Assembly (NCBI GenBank): GCA_020846145.1
Contig: JADLEL010000217.1
Coordinates: forward strand, 1 to 64,000
Length of the DNA: 64,000 nucleotides
DNA from: Pirellulales bacterium
Lineage (GTDB): Bacteria > Planctomycetota > Planctomycetia > Pirellulales > Thermoguttaceae
Direction of reading: 5' to 3'
Numbering within the stretch: the stretch's first letter is position 1; each line of letters starts with the position of its first letter. Below, in pieces: positions 24,229-32,998 of the stretch. The notes beneath the pieces are model-generated. The model was not told the DNA's origin. It did no database searches and saw only the letters and a list, made by a program, of their open reading frames with translations. Both the position numbers and the translations under genes were made by a program.

Positions 24229-25776
24229 ATGACTCGCGAAACGATACCCGCCGTCGGCATCGACTTGGGCACGACCTTCTCGGCCGTGGCGAAGCTCGAC
24301 GAGCGCGGCTTGCCGCTGACGCTGGTCAACGCCGAGGGCGATCACCTCACGCCCAGCGTGGTGCTGTTCGACGGCGACGACGTGATCGTGGGCAAGGAGG
24401 CATTGAAGGCGATCGCCGTCGAAGCTCCCCGCGTGGCCGAATGCTCGAAGCGCGATGTCGGCCACCGCGCGTTCCACAAGACGCTGCAAGGCAAGAAGTA
24501 TCCCCCCGAGGTAATCGAGGCGTTCATCCTCGACAAACTCCGCCGCGACGCCCAGCTTCAAATCGGCCCTTTCAGCAAGGTCGTCATCACCGTGCCGGCC
24601 TACTTCGACGAGGTCCGCCGCAAAGCCACCCAGGACGCCGGCTACATGGCGGGCTTCGAGGTGCTGGACATCATCAACGAACCCACCGCCGCCGCCGTGG
24701 CCTTCGGCTTCCAGCAGGGATACCTCAACGAAGAGGGGAGCACCTCCGAACCGCAGCACGTCTTGGTCTATGATTTGGGCGGCGGCACGTTCGACGTTAC
24801 CGTGATGGAAATCCGCGGCACCGAGTTCATCGCTCTCGCCACCGACGGCGACGTCCGCTTGGGCGGCTACGACTGGGACCAGCGGCTGGTCGATATCGCG
24901 GCCGAATCATTCCTCCGGCGGCACAAGTTCGATCCGCGCGAGGATCCCATCGCCGCCGGCAAGCTGTGGCGCGAATGCGAGGACGCCAAGCGCACGCTTT
25001 CGGTCCGCTCGAAAGCCGCCGTGGCGTGCGATCACAAGGGCTGCTCCGCGCGGATCGAAATCACCCGGCGGCAGTTCGAGGAAGCCACGCTCGATCTCCT
25101 GGACCGCACCCGCTTCACCACCGCGCAAAGCTTGAAGGCGGCGGGCCTCGATTGGTCCGATATCGACCGCTTGCTTCTGGTCGGCGGATCGATCCGCATG
25201 CCGATGGTCCACGCCATGCTGCGGCAACTTTCGGGCAAGGAACCGGACGCCTCGGTCGCCGCCGACGAAGCCGTCGCTTTGGGCGCATCCCTGCACGCGG
25301 GCCTGATCCTCGCCCAACGGCAAGGAAATCCGCCGACCTTCACCATCAAAAACGTCAACTCGCACAGCTTGGGCGTGGTCGGCGTCGATCCCTTGACCGG
25401 CCGCCGCCGCAACGGCACGCTCATCCCCCGCAACACGCCGCTGCCGGTTACCGCCAAGCGGACCTTCAAAACCCGCAAGGAAAACCAGCGCTCGATCCTC
25501 GTCGAAATCGTCGAAGGCGAGAGTCCCTCGGCAGACGACTGCACCCGCATCGGCAAGTGTTCCGTGCGGCGCCTGCCCGAAAATATGCCGGCCCAGTCGC
25601 CGGTGGACGTGCTCTTTCACTACGAACCCAACGGCCGGTTGAAAGTCCGCGTCATCGTGCCCGGCGCGGACCGCCAAATCGCCACCGAAATCGTCCGCGA
25701 AAACAGCCTCGCCAAGGAACACCTCGACGGCTGGCGGAAATTCATCTGCGGACTGGAGCCGACGGAGTATCGATAA
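24229..25776 (+). CDS. Second Hsp70-family protein (soluble)
   Basis: The 515-residue protein parallels its neighbour: GIDLGTTFSAV (9-19), VNAEGDHLTPSVVLF, IINEPTAAAVAFGF (about 150), YDLGGGTFDVTV (about 182), LLVGGSIRMPMV (about 318) and NSHSLGVVGVDP (about 378). It stops shortly after a truncated substrate-binding domain (VDVLFHYEPNGRLKVR) and lacks both the helical lid and the transmembrane segment of the first protein. The ATG is close behind an inverted repeat; no strong Shine-Dalgarno is visible. The similarity suggests a tandem duplication followed by divergence of the C-termini. The client substrate is unknown. Confidence 0.92.
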   Translation: MTRETIPAVGIDLGTTFSAVAKLDERGLPLTLVNAEGDHLTPSVVLFDGDDVIVGKEALKAIAVEAPRVAECSKRDVGHRAFHKTLQGKKYPPEVIEAFILDKLRRDAQLQIGPFSKVVITVPAYFDEVRRKATQDAGYMAGFEVLDIINEPTAAAVAFGFQQGYLNEEGSTSEPQHVLVYDLGGGTFDVTVMEIRGTEFIALATDGDVRLGGYDWDQRLVDIAAESFLRRHKFDPREDPIAAGKLWRECEDAKRTLSVRSKAAVACDHKGCSARIEITRRQFEEATLDLLDRTRFTTAQSLKAAGLDWSDIDRLLLVGGSIRMPMVHAMLRQLSGKEPDASVAADEAVALGASLHAGLILAQRQGNPPTFTIKNVNSHSLGVVGVDPLTGRRRNGTLIPRNTPLPVTAKRTFKTRKENQRSILVEIVEGESPSADDCTRIGKCSVRRLPENMPAQSPVDVLFHYEPNGRLKVRVIVPGADRQIATEIVRENSLAKEHLDGWRKFICGLEPTEYR

Positions 25777-25971
25777 GAAGTATGAAGGATGAAGTATGAA
25801 GGAAGAATGTAACATGGTCTTAGGTCTTGGTTTTTTGGTCTTCGCCAAGCCCTAAGATCCAAGTCCTAAGCCCCAAGTCCCAAGCCCTAAAATCCAAGTC
25901 CTAAGACCCAAGTCCTAAGCCCCAAGACCAGAATCCTTAAAACCAAAACCTGTCCATTAGGAGCCATTGCC
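25777..25971. repeat. Low-complexity leader of AAGTCCTAAGCCCC units
   Basis: GAAGTATGAAGGAT units at 25780-25805 are followed by repeats of CCAAGTCCTAAG and CCCCAAGTCCCAAG from about 25845 to 25930. GGTCTTAGGTCTTGG near 25815 is complementary to CCAAGTCCTAAGACC near 25898, so the leader of the ThuA-like gene can fold back. No coding sequence is seen. Confidence 0.65.
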
Positions 25972-26799
25972 ATGAAACGCCGCGAAATGTTGCTCACGAC
26001 CGGAGCCGCCCTGCTGGGCATTTCCGCCTTCCCCTTTGGCTGGGTGGCGGCGGCCGACGATAAGAAGAAGTCCAAAATCCTGTATTTCACGAAAAGCGCC
26101 GGCTTCGTGCATTCGGTCGTCGATCGCAAGGGAAAGCCGCTGGCCTTCTCCGAAAAAATCCTCACCCAGTTGGGCGAGAAACACGGCTTCGAGGTGGTCT
26201 GTAGCCAAGACGCCGCCGTCTTCGACGGCGATCTGGCCCAATTCGACCAATTTGTCTTTTACACCACGGGCGAACCGTTCAGCAAGGCACAGAAACGAAA
26301 ACTGCTTGATGCCGTAACCGCCGGCAAGCCTTTCGTGGGCATCCACGCCGCGACCGACACCTACCGCGGCAAGAAGGAAATCGATCCCTTCATCGCCATG
26401 ATCGGCGGAGAATTCCTCAACCACGGCGAACAGCAAAAGGCGAAGCTGAAAGTCGTCTCGCCGCGGTTCCCCGGCGCGAAGGACCTCGGCGATGGATTTA
26501 AGATGACCGAAGAATGGTACGCCTGCAAGAATTTCGCCAAGGACATGCACGTCATCCTGCTGCAGGAGACCAAAGGTATGAAGGGCGAGATGTACAAGCG
26601 ACCCGACTTCCCCGCCACCTGGGCGAAAATGTCCGGCAAGGGCCGCGTCTTCTATACCTCGATGGGACACCGCGAAGACGTTTGGGAAAACAAAATATTC
26701 CAGGACGTGCTCCTCGGCGGCCTCTCCTGGGCACTGGGCAACGTCGAGGCCGACATCGCTCCCAACCTCGCCCAAGTCGCCCCGGAAGCGAACGGGTAG
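25972..26799 (+). CDS. ThuA-like domain protein, exported
   Basis: The 275-residue protein starts MKRREMLLTTGAALLGISAF, a Tat-like or Sec-like signal cleaved near AAA (residues 22-27). The rest is a ThuA-like, glutamine-amidotransferase-fold domain: ILYFTKSAGFVHSVV, QFVFYTTGEPFSK, FVGIHAATDTYRGKKE and GRVFYTSMGHREDVWEN. ThuA-like proteins are linked to trehalose and other sugar metabolism and are strongly expanded in planctomycetes, often beside secreted oxidoreductases; the chemistry of this group is not established. AGGAGCC precedes the ATG. No obvious operon partner lies downstream, where a convergent gene begins. Confidence 0.88.
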   Translation: MKRREMLLTTGAALLGISAFPFGWVAAADDKKKSKILYFTKSAGFVHSVVDRKGKPLAFSEKILTQLGEKHGFEVVCSQDAAVFDGDLAQFDQFVFYTTGEPFSKAQKRKLLDAVTAGKPFVGIHAATDTYRGKKEIDPFIAMIGGEFLNHGEQQKAKLKVVSPRFPGAKDLGDGFKMTEEWYACKNFAKDMHVILLQETKGMKGEMYKRPDFPATWAKMSGKGRVFYTSMGHREDVWENKIFQDVLLGGLSWALGNVEADIAPNLAQVAPEANG

Positions 26800-27058
26800 A
26801 TATTAACGAGGCTTCGCAGGGTGCCACGGATGGCTTGTCCATCCGTGTTTCCCGCACTGATGGACTTTTCCAGCAGTGCCGACAACGAAGATGCAATGAA
26901 TCGAAAATAAGGGCAAAAAAGATTACCACGGAGACTCGGAAACGTACTCGCCGGTAAAAAAAATAGCAATCGCGCAAAGGGGATAAATCACGACGAAAAA
27001 CTCCGTGTCTCCGTGGTACTATTACTCGTTCCCAAATTCCCCCCGGGAATGAGTGAAA
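26800..27058. repeat. Convergent spacer with three hairpins
   Basis: The spacer holds CACGGATGGCTTGTCCATCC...G (about 26823-26846), then GCACTGATGG with its partner CCAGCAGTGC (about 26856-26881), and a long fold-back whose arms are TACCACGGAGACTCGGA at 26924 and CTCCGTGTCTCCGTGGTA at 27001-27018. Between converging genes these could act as transcription terminators. Confidence 0.7.
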
Positions 27059-28279
27059 TCAGTGAACCTCCAGCGCTTGGTTCAGGTCGGCGATTAGGTC
27101 TTCGGCGTTTTCGATGCCGCAAGCCAGCCGGATCATGTTGTCGGGGATGTTCCACTGCCGGCGCTGCTCGGGGGAATAATCGTAGTAGCTCAAGACGAGC
27201 GGCTGCTCGATGAGCGATTCCACGCCGCCTAAGCTGGGCGCGATGTGCGGAACGCGGACCGCATCGACCACGTCGGCGGTCTGCCGCCAGTCGGCGTTTT
27301 TTACGGTGAAGGTAACTACGCCGCCGCAGCCGCGCATGGTTCGCCGCGCGAGTTCGTGCTGCGGATGGCTCGATAGGCCGGGATAGTAAACCGTCTCGAT
27401 CCGCGGATGGCCGGCCAAAAACTCCGCCACGGCTTGGCCGTTGGCGTTGTGCCGCTCGATGCGCAGTTCGAACGTTTTCAGGCCCCGGAGAAGCAGATGC
27501 GCGACTTGCGGGCTGCCCATCAGGCCCAAGAGGCCGCGGAAATTCCGCAGCGGCTCCATTTTTTCCCGCGAGCCGAGGACCACGCCCGCCAACAGGTCGT
27601 TGTGGCCGCCGAAATACTTGGTGCAGGAGTGCAACACGTAATCGATGCCGTAATCCAGCGGGCGGATGTTGTAGGGCGTGGCCAGCGTGGCGTCGATGGC
27701 CGTTTCGACGCCGCGCCGCTGCCCCAAGGCCGCGATCCGCTCCAGATCGAGCACGCTCAGGTGCGGATTGGTGGGGAGTTCGCCGAAAATGAGCCGCGTG
27801 GCGGGCGAAATCGCCGCCTCCAATGCGGCGTAATCGCAAGCCGGCACGAGCCGCGTAGTTATCCCGAAGCGGGGCAAGGTCTCGAGGCAAAGGTCGCGGG
27901 TCCGCAAATAGCACTCGTCGATCAGGACGATTTCGTCTCCCGCGCGGAGTTTGCCCAGGAGCAATCCGGCGATGGCGGTCATGCCGGAAGCATAGAGCAC
28001 GGCGTCGGCGGCGTTTTCCAGCGCGGCGAGTTTCCGTTCGGCCGTTTTTTCGAGCGGATTGCCGTAGCGGGCGTACTCCTCGCGGGGCTGCTTCTCGACG
28101 ATGAATTTCAACAGCGAATCGCTATCGGCAAAGCTGTAGGTGGAGGTCAAAAAAACCGGATCGGTGAGCGCGGAGCGCGCCTTTTCGTGCTCCTCGCCCG
28201 CATGGACGGCCAGCGTTGACCAATTGGGGCCGGGGGAACTTTTCGAAAAATCTTCGGGCATAGCTTTTTCCGGTTTCAT
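27059..28279 (-). CDS. Cys/Met metabolism PLP-dependent enzyme (cystathionine gamma-synthase/lyase family)
   Basis: The 406-residue protein belongs to the trans-sulfuration class of fold-type I PLP enzymes. YARYGNP contributes to phosphate binding, YASGMTAIAGLLL follows, and SCTKYFGGHND near residue 218-228 carries the Schiff-base lysine. APSLGGVESLIEQP and IRLACGIEN near the C-terminus are family hallmarks. Members make or break cystathionine or handle homocysteine; the exact reaction cannot be fixed. A promoter-like pair lies upstream at 28328-28357. ATP sulfurylase, another sulfur-assimilation gene, is about 10 kb away and not in an operon with it. Confidence 0.9.
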   Translation of the reverse strand: MKPEKAMPEDFSKSSPGPNWSTLAVHAGEEHEKARSALTDPVFLTSTYSFADSDSLLKFIVEKQPREEYARYGNPLEKTAERKLAALENAADAVLYASGMTAIAGLLLGKLRAGDEIVLIDECYLRTRDLCLETLPRFGITTRLVPACDYAALEAAISPATRLIFGELPTNPHLSVLDLERIAALGQRRGVETAIDATLATPYNIRPLDYGIDYVLHSCTKYFGGHNDLLAGVVLGSREKMEPLRNFRGLLGLMGSPQVAHLLLRGLKTFELRIERHNANGQAVAEFLAGHPRIETVYYPGLSSHPQHELARRTMRGCGGVVTFTVKNADWRQTADVVDAVRVPHIAPSLGGVESLIEQPLVLSYYDYSPEQRRQWNIPDNMIRLACGIENAEDLIADLNQALEVH

Positions 28280-28327
28280 GGGATGGGATGCGGTTTTGGT
28301 TGAAAAACGGACAAGAGCGAGTTTTTC

Positions 28328-28357
28328 ATTATAAGATTTGTTGATAATTTATTGCAA
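28328..28357 (-). promoter_or_regulatory. Predicted sigma-70-type promoter for the PLP-enzyme gene
   Basis: On the minus strand TTGCAA (28352-28357) is followed after 18 bases by TATAAT (28328-28333), about 50 bases upstream of the start codon, in locally AT-rich DNA. The -10 is a consensus match; the -35 has four of six bases. Confidence 0.55.
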
Positions 28358-28392
28358 GTATAATTCTGAAAAGTTTCATTTTCCCATTTTAG

Positions 28393-28499
28393 CCCGCATT
28401 ATTCCTAAAAGCGATTTGTAGAAGCGGCATCTTGCCGCTTTTGCCTAAAATGCGGCAGAATGCCGCATCTACGATGTTTATGAATAATCCCGGTTAGCT
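28393..28499. repeat. Double-hairpin intergenic element, copy 1
   Basis: AGCCCGCATTATTC and GAATAATCCCGGTTAG form the ends. Inside are two hairpins, AAGCGGCATCTTGCCGCTT and ATGCGGCAGAATGCCGCAT. The reverse complement of the whole unit occurs at 49255-49366 with few changes. The remainder of the spacer to 28727 shows only short palindromes and no gene. Confidence 0.85.
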
Positions 28500-28727
28500 T
28501 CGCGCCGGTGGGCTGAAACAAGTGTATGAAGGAGGAAAAGGGATTCCATTGATCCGCGCCAAGGGTCGGCGCATCGATAATACCCGTAATGATCGCAAGC
28601 TGAATCCCCATGTGAATCACCCACGGAAGATTTGCCCTAGAGGATCGCGCGGGCGGTCGAGTTGGAGAGGCGGCCTCACGGCTCCTCTCCTACTCGACCG
28701 ATCCAACCCCGGTCCGAATCCACTGCA

Positions 28728-29846
28728 TCAATCGATCTTTTTTCCGCGGCGTTTGGCCACGGTGCGATAGACGGCGAGCACGTTTTCCAGCGGGGTGTCG
28801 GGCTGGAGGTTGTGCGAGGGGCCGAGGATGTAGCCGCCGCCGGCGCCGACTTCGTCCATCAGGCGGTCGATTTCCGCCGCCACCTCTAGGGGCGTTACGC
28901 GCTGCAGCCAGCCTTGGACATCGACCGCCCCGTGGAGGGCGAGCTTTCCGGCGAACTCGCGCTTCAACTCGTAGGGATTCATGCCCACCGCGGTCGCCTG
29001 GATGGTTTGCAGGGCGTCCATGCCGCACTCGATGAAGCGGGGAATAATCGCGCGGCTCGAGCCGCAGCAGTGGTGCGAGATTTTCGCGCCGTGGGCGTGG
29101 GCCAGATCGAAAAGCTCCTTTTTCTTCGGGGCGAACAGCCGGTCGAAGGTCCGCGGAGAGATGAGCAGCCCGCGCTGCGAGCCGAAATCGTCGCCGCAGT
29201 ACACGATGTCGATGCGGCCGCCGGCGGCCTGCAAGGCGCGCTCGATGAAGGCCATGTAGAAGCGGTGCCGCCGCTCGACGATCGCCAGATACACGGGGTC
29301 CTCGGCGGCGATGTCGAGCAGGACCTGTTCGACGCCGCGGCCGAAGGCCGTGCCGTTGATGAAATCCTGCACGTTCGTGCCGCCGACGGCGATGGCCGAA
29401 TCGGGATATATCGCGCAGATCGCCGGCAGCGAGGCGTAATCGAACCAATCGGGACTCGGCCAGGGAAAGCTTTCGATTTCCTCCGGCGACTTCCAGGCCG
29501 CGTAAGGCGCGCCGACCGGTTCGGCGTATTCGCCGTATTCGTTGGCCATGGGGCGGCGGCGAATGCCCCAGATGTTGACCGAGGAGCCGTCGTCGAACTT
29601 TGGCAAGCCGGGGCCGACATACGGCGGGTTGACGTAGCGGATATCGGTGCCGAGCCGTTCGGCGACGCGGCAGTCCTCGAGCGTCGATGCGCTGCCGCCC
29701 ATCGCCGGGCCGAGTTCCACGGCGCTCTTGATGCCGAAATGCCGCAATAATCCTTGATGGATTTCGGGCGTGGCGGAGTAATCGCAGGGAGTAAAGTCGG
29801 GCTGCGCGTGGGCCAAGGCCGCGCGGACGCGTTCGCGGGGCGTCAT
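28728..29846 (-). CDS. URO-D-like superfamily protein (possible corrinoid methyltransferase relative)
   Basis: The 372-residue protein has the uroporphyrinogen-decarboxylase-like TIM barrel: MTPRERVRAALAHAQPD at the start, IDIVYCGDDFGSQRGLLISP in the middle, and HHCCGSSRAIIP near residue 257, a His/Cys cluster like the zinc site of MtaA-type methylcobamide methyltransferases. It ends with GGYILGPSHNLQPDTPLENV. The planctomycete expansion of this family is of unknown substrate. ATG 29846 is the start of the conserved protein; sequence reading farther upstream is repeat DNA. A GGAGA lies about 14 bases before it. Confidence 0.82.
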   Translation of the reverse strand: MTPRERVRAALAHAQPDFTPCDYSATPEIHQGLLRHFGIKSAVELGPAMGGSASTLEDCRVAERLGTDIRYVNPPYVGPGLPKFDDGSSVNIWGIRRRPMANEYGEYAEPVGAPYAAWKSPEEIESFPWPSPDWFDYASLPAICAIYPDSAIAVGGTNVQDFINGTAFGRGVEQVLLDIAAEDPVYLAIVERRHRFYMAFIERALQAAGGRIDIVYCGDDFGSQRGLLISPRTFDRLFAPKKKELFDLAHAHGAKISHHCCGSSRAIIPRFIECGMDALQTIQATAVGMNPYELKREFAGKLALHGAVDVQGWLQRVTPLEVAAEIDRLMDEVGAGGGYILGPSHNLQPDTPLENVLAVYRTVAKRRGKKID

Positions 29847-29887
29847 GAGGGGAGTTCTCCGTGATGGGTGATTCGATTTTATTGGTG

Positions 29888-30035
29888 AGCGTCGGGTGCC
29901 ACGGGCATCTTGCCCGTGTATAGGGAAGCACTGGCAAGATGCCAGTGGCACACAGCGAGCCGCCGGGTTTATCCCGGCGCTTCGTCCAGCTAGTACTTTC
30001 AACCGATGCGCCGGGATAAACCCGGCGGCTCGCTG
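29888..30035. repeat. GTGCCACGGGC hairpins and REP-like palindromic pair, copy 2
   Basis: 29890-29915 (GTGCCACGGGCATCTTGCCC) and 29930-29952 (CACTGGCAAGATGCCAGTGG) are two hairpins that also pair with each other. 29954-30035 repeats the REP-like pair of 19109-19190 (AGCGAGCCGCCGGGTTTATC and its inverse). No gene. Confidence 0.85.
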
Positions 30036-30058
30036 TTTCTTTTTTCCACAATATCGGA

Positions 30059-32965
30059 CTATTCGGGGGCGACGGTCATGCAGTCGAGGACGGAATTTTC
30101 GTCGCGATTGCGGATGACCAGCGTATGCTTGCCGGCTTTAAGTTCGGCCGGATCGGTCTCGATCCAATGCCATTTGCCGTACTCTTCGTCGTTGCCCAAG
30201 ATTTGCGGCTCGTTGCCGTCCCAGGCATAGAAGAGGGAATTGTTCGAGGTGTTGTCCCAGAATACCCGGGCGCGGAGGCGGTATTTGCCGTCTTGGGGAA
30301 TATCGACATCATAAGTCGCGGAACCGTTGTCGAGCGGCTTGCCGTTCTTTTCGCCGCGGCCCGATCCCCTGGGAACGAAGACAACGCCGCCGCCCGTGGC
30401 ATCCGCCCAGGCCGCCTTTTGCATCGGCGTCGCAAGTTGGCCGGCTTCGGCTTCGAGGAAAATCGCCGCGGGTGCGTTTTCGAGTTCGAGTGAAGGCACG
30501 GCGTGCGAATCTGTCTCGTACCGCAAGGCAAACTCGTTGCCGCCCGCGCGGAGTTCCGCAACCAAGGTGTTCTCTCCGTCTGCCGTTTGGAAAAAGCTGC
30601 GGAGATTCGTTGTTTTAATATCCTTTGCGCCGGGCGCGGATAGGCGGATTACGCTGATACCCGTGCGATCGGCGTTCAAAGTCGTCTTGAGCCACGAGCC
30701 GGCGGGGATGGCGATCTCCGCCGCCGGGCGTTGCGCACGCGCGTTGAAATCCTTGACCCACGGCTCGATCTCTTTCGGCCCGCCCGCGACGCGCCATTTG
30801 ACGGGCGACGCGATTTTCTTGCCGTCGGGCAGGGTCCAGGTAATTTCCTCCCGCGTCCACGGCTTGGCGTTTTTCGCCATTTCGATGTCTTTTTCGACCG
30901 CCGGAAGATATTTGGCCCAATCGAACTGGCCCATCAGCCATACTTCGTGGGTAACGTAATGCGATTTGGTAATCTCGGCGAGTGTTTTCCAGTGTTCCTT
31001 TGCCGTTTCGAGGTTTTTCACGGCGGCCTTCTTGCGGGCTTCTTCGCCGGTGGCCAGATAGGCCATCAGATCGACGGCGGCGCGGATTTTCGCGGCATAA
31101 TAATGGCCCAGCGCGGCCGAGGCTTTTAGGTCCATCGCCGTGCATTGCCATTCCTTGTTGTCCTTGTCGATCTCCTCAGATGCGTCGATAATGGACATTC
31201 TGATCATGCTAGCTGTAATGCTCAGCATCGCGGCGACCTTCGGCGGCGTCAAAACACTTTCCGGCGCCTTTTCACCCTTCACAATACAGGTCGCCACGTA
31301 GTCGGGGATATTCATCATCGTGTCGTCGATGACGTTCGTGAATATCCACTCGCGGATGTCGTGGAAGATGCCGGCTTCGCGGACGTTCCGTTTTTTCATG
31401 CCGGCCGAAGTGTTCCAATTGCCGACGTTCCCTTCGGGATACCAATCGCCGTTCATGTAGTTCCAGTGGAAGGAAGTGGTCAACGGGATAATCTGGCTCG
31501 ATGCCTGCAGGGCATGGAAGGCAGTCCTTCCGCCCAATTCGCCGAAACGTTCGACAAAGCGGCCGTACCAGTATTCATCCGAGAGCTTGGGATCGTAGCC
31601 CATCCTGCCCCAAACGGCGAAGCGCATCCAATTCTTTTCGAACTCGTACTTCCAGTCGCGGTGCGCGGCGGTTTGCGGGGTGTGGTAGCGGTCGGCCCCG
31701 GGAATCTCGATTTCGGAACCCATCACGAATCCGCCGGACTCGGCTCCGCCGCAGTTTTCGAATACGCCGCGGGCGAAGCCGGGATCGCCCCAGCGCAATT
31801 GGAAAATGCAGTCGTTCCTAAGGTGCCAGAGGAACTTGTAGGGCCGCTGGGGCTGGGTGAACCATTCCATGCGCTCGGGATGCGGCTTCGTCGAGGAATA
31901 CATGTGTTCGCCGTTGAACTTGATGTCGAGCAGGATTTCGCCGGGGAATTTTTCCTTGACGAGCATCTCGGCCGTCTCTTTCGGCTGCGCGCCCCAATAG
32001 CGATAGATGAACGGCGATTTGCGGCCGAGCTTGGCGAGCGTGTCGAGATAAACGTCGCGGATCCATTCGGCGTTCGCGGCGGCCGACATGGGCATGTTCT
32101 CGCCGGGGCAGGTTCCCATGCCCGTCAGTTCCGGGTATTCGCGGAACAACTCCTTGATGCATTCCTTCTGGTAGTCGCGGATCAGCGGGCTGTCCTGTCC
32201 GTCGCGAACCTTGTAGGCCGCCCTGAAGCCGGGAGAGATATGGATATTCCACGTTACCAGGTAGGTGTCGAGGCCGTAGGATTTGGCCAGTTGGAAGATT
32301 TTGTGGAAGTGGGCGATGTTTTTGTCGAGTTGCTCCTGCGAGAGCGTGGTGGCCTCGGGATATTTTTCGAGCCGGACCATCTGGTCGTAGGGATGCGAAC
32401 TCCAGAAGGTCAGCGCATTGTAGCGGTCGTAAGCCATGGTTCGCAGAAATCGGTCCCAGTATTCCAGATCGTAGAACCAGACGCTGTTTTTCTGGTCCTC
32501 GTCGGACATGTAAACGTTGCCCTTCAGCGGCGGATTAAACTTCATCGCCCGCATGAGCAGGAAGGGCGATTCGCTTTTCGGCTTGAGCGCGAGGGGACCT
32601 TTCATGCGAATCCGCTCGGCCGCGTCGAGGCCGCCGTACATCGCTCCGCGGACGTCGCCGCCGGTGATTTTTGCCTGGGCGCCGCGATCGTTCTTCGCCA
32701 CTTCGATTTGAAACGATTCCGGTTTCAAGGCCGTTTTTTCCGCGCCGCTTGGGGCTTTAATCGAAATTTCCAGGGCGGCTTCGCCGTTCGGCGCGATGCT
32801 CCAGCCGGCGGACCGCAGCGCGTTTTCGATTTCCTTGGCCGCGAATCGCAGGGGAGCGATCTCGGTCGGCGCGGAGACGCGGGCGGTTTTTTCCGCCGCG
32901 GACGCCGCCGCGCAGAGGCACGGCAAGACAAACGCTATCGTCAGATTTTTCAGCGCAGTGTTCAT
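30059..32965 (-). CDS. Large secreted glycan-active protein with C-terminal carbohydrate-binding domain
   Basis: The 968-residue protein has a signal peptide (MNTALKNLTIAFVLPCLCAA, cleaved near residue 24). Residues 25-130 look like the alpha/beta domain that precedes the barrel in GH20 and GH67 enzymes (FAAKEIENALRSAGWSI, GGDVRGAMYGGLDAAERIR). A long TIM-barrel-like region follows (YNALTFWSSHPYDQMVRLEK, TGMGTCPGENMP, WHLRNDCIFQLRWGDPGF). About 840-968 resembles a CBM6/35-type jelly roll (FLEAEAGQLATPM ... HTLVIRNRDENSVLDCM). A glycoside hydrolase related to alpha-glucuronidases is my best guess; catalytic residues cannot be assigned. It follows its likely regulator by 33 bases. Confidence 0.65.
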   Translation of the reverse strand: MNTALKNLTIAFVLPCLCAAASAAEKTARVSAPTEIAPLRFAAKEIENALRSAGWSIAPNGEAALEISIKAPSGAEKTALKPESFQIEVAKNDRGAQAKITGGDVRGAMYGGLDAAERIRMKGPLALKPKSESPFLLMRAMKFNPPLKGNVYMSDEDQKNSVWFYDLEYWDRFLRTMAYDRYNALTFWSSHPYDQMVRLEKYPEATTLSQEQLDKNIAHFHKIFQLAKSYGLDTYLVTWNIHISPGFRAAYKVRDGQDSPLIRDYQKECIKELFREYPELTGMGTCPGENMPMSAAANAEWIRDVYLDTLAKLGRKSPFIYRYWGAQPKETAEMLVKEKFPGEILLDIKFNGEHMYSSTKPHPERMEWFTQPQRPYKFLWHLRNDCIFQLRWGDPGFARGVFENCGGAESGGFVMGSEIEIPGADRYHTPQTAAHRDWKYEFEKNWMRFAVWGRMGYDPKLSDEYWYGRFVERFGELGGRTAFHALQASSQIIPLTTSFHWNYMNGDWYPEGNVGNWNTSAGMKKRNVREAGIFHDIREWIFTNVIDDTMMNIPDYVATCIVKGEKAPESVLTPPKVAAMLSITASMIRMSIIDASEEIDKDNKEWQCTAMDLKASAALGHYYAAKIRAAVDLMAYLATGEEARKKAAVKNLETAKEHWKTLAEITKSHYVTHEVWLMGQFDWAKYLPAVEKDIEMAKNAKPWTREEITWTLPDGKKIASPVKWRVAGGPKEIEPWVKDFNARAQRPAAEIAIPAGSWLKTTLNADRTGISVIRLSAPGAKDIKTTNLRSFFQTADGENTLVAELRAGGNEFALRYETDSHAVPSLELENAPAAIFLEAEAGQLATPMQKAAWADATGGGVVFVPRGSGRGEKNGKPLDNGSATYDVDIPQDGKYRLRARVFWDNTSNNSLFYAWDGNEPQILGNDEEYGKWHWIETDPAELKAGKHTLVIRNRDENSVLDCMTVAPE

Positions 32966-32998
32966 CGAAATGTTCCTCGTTAAGTGATGGTGAGTGGA

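Noticed and set aside
30059-32965. Definite GH67 alpha-glucuronidase call
   Set aside because: Only the N-terminal domain and general barrel layout fit; the catalytic residues of GH67 could not be identified.
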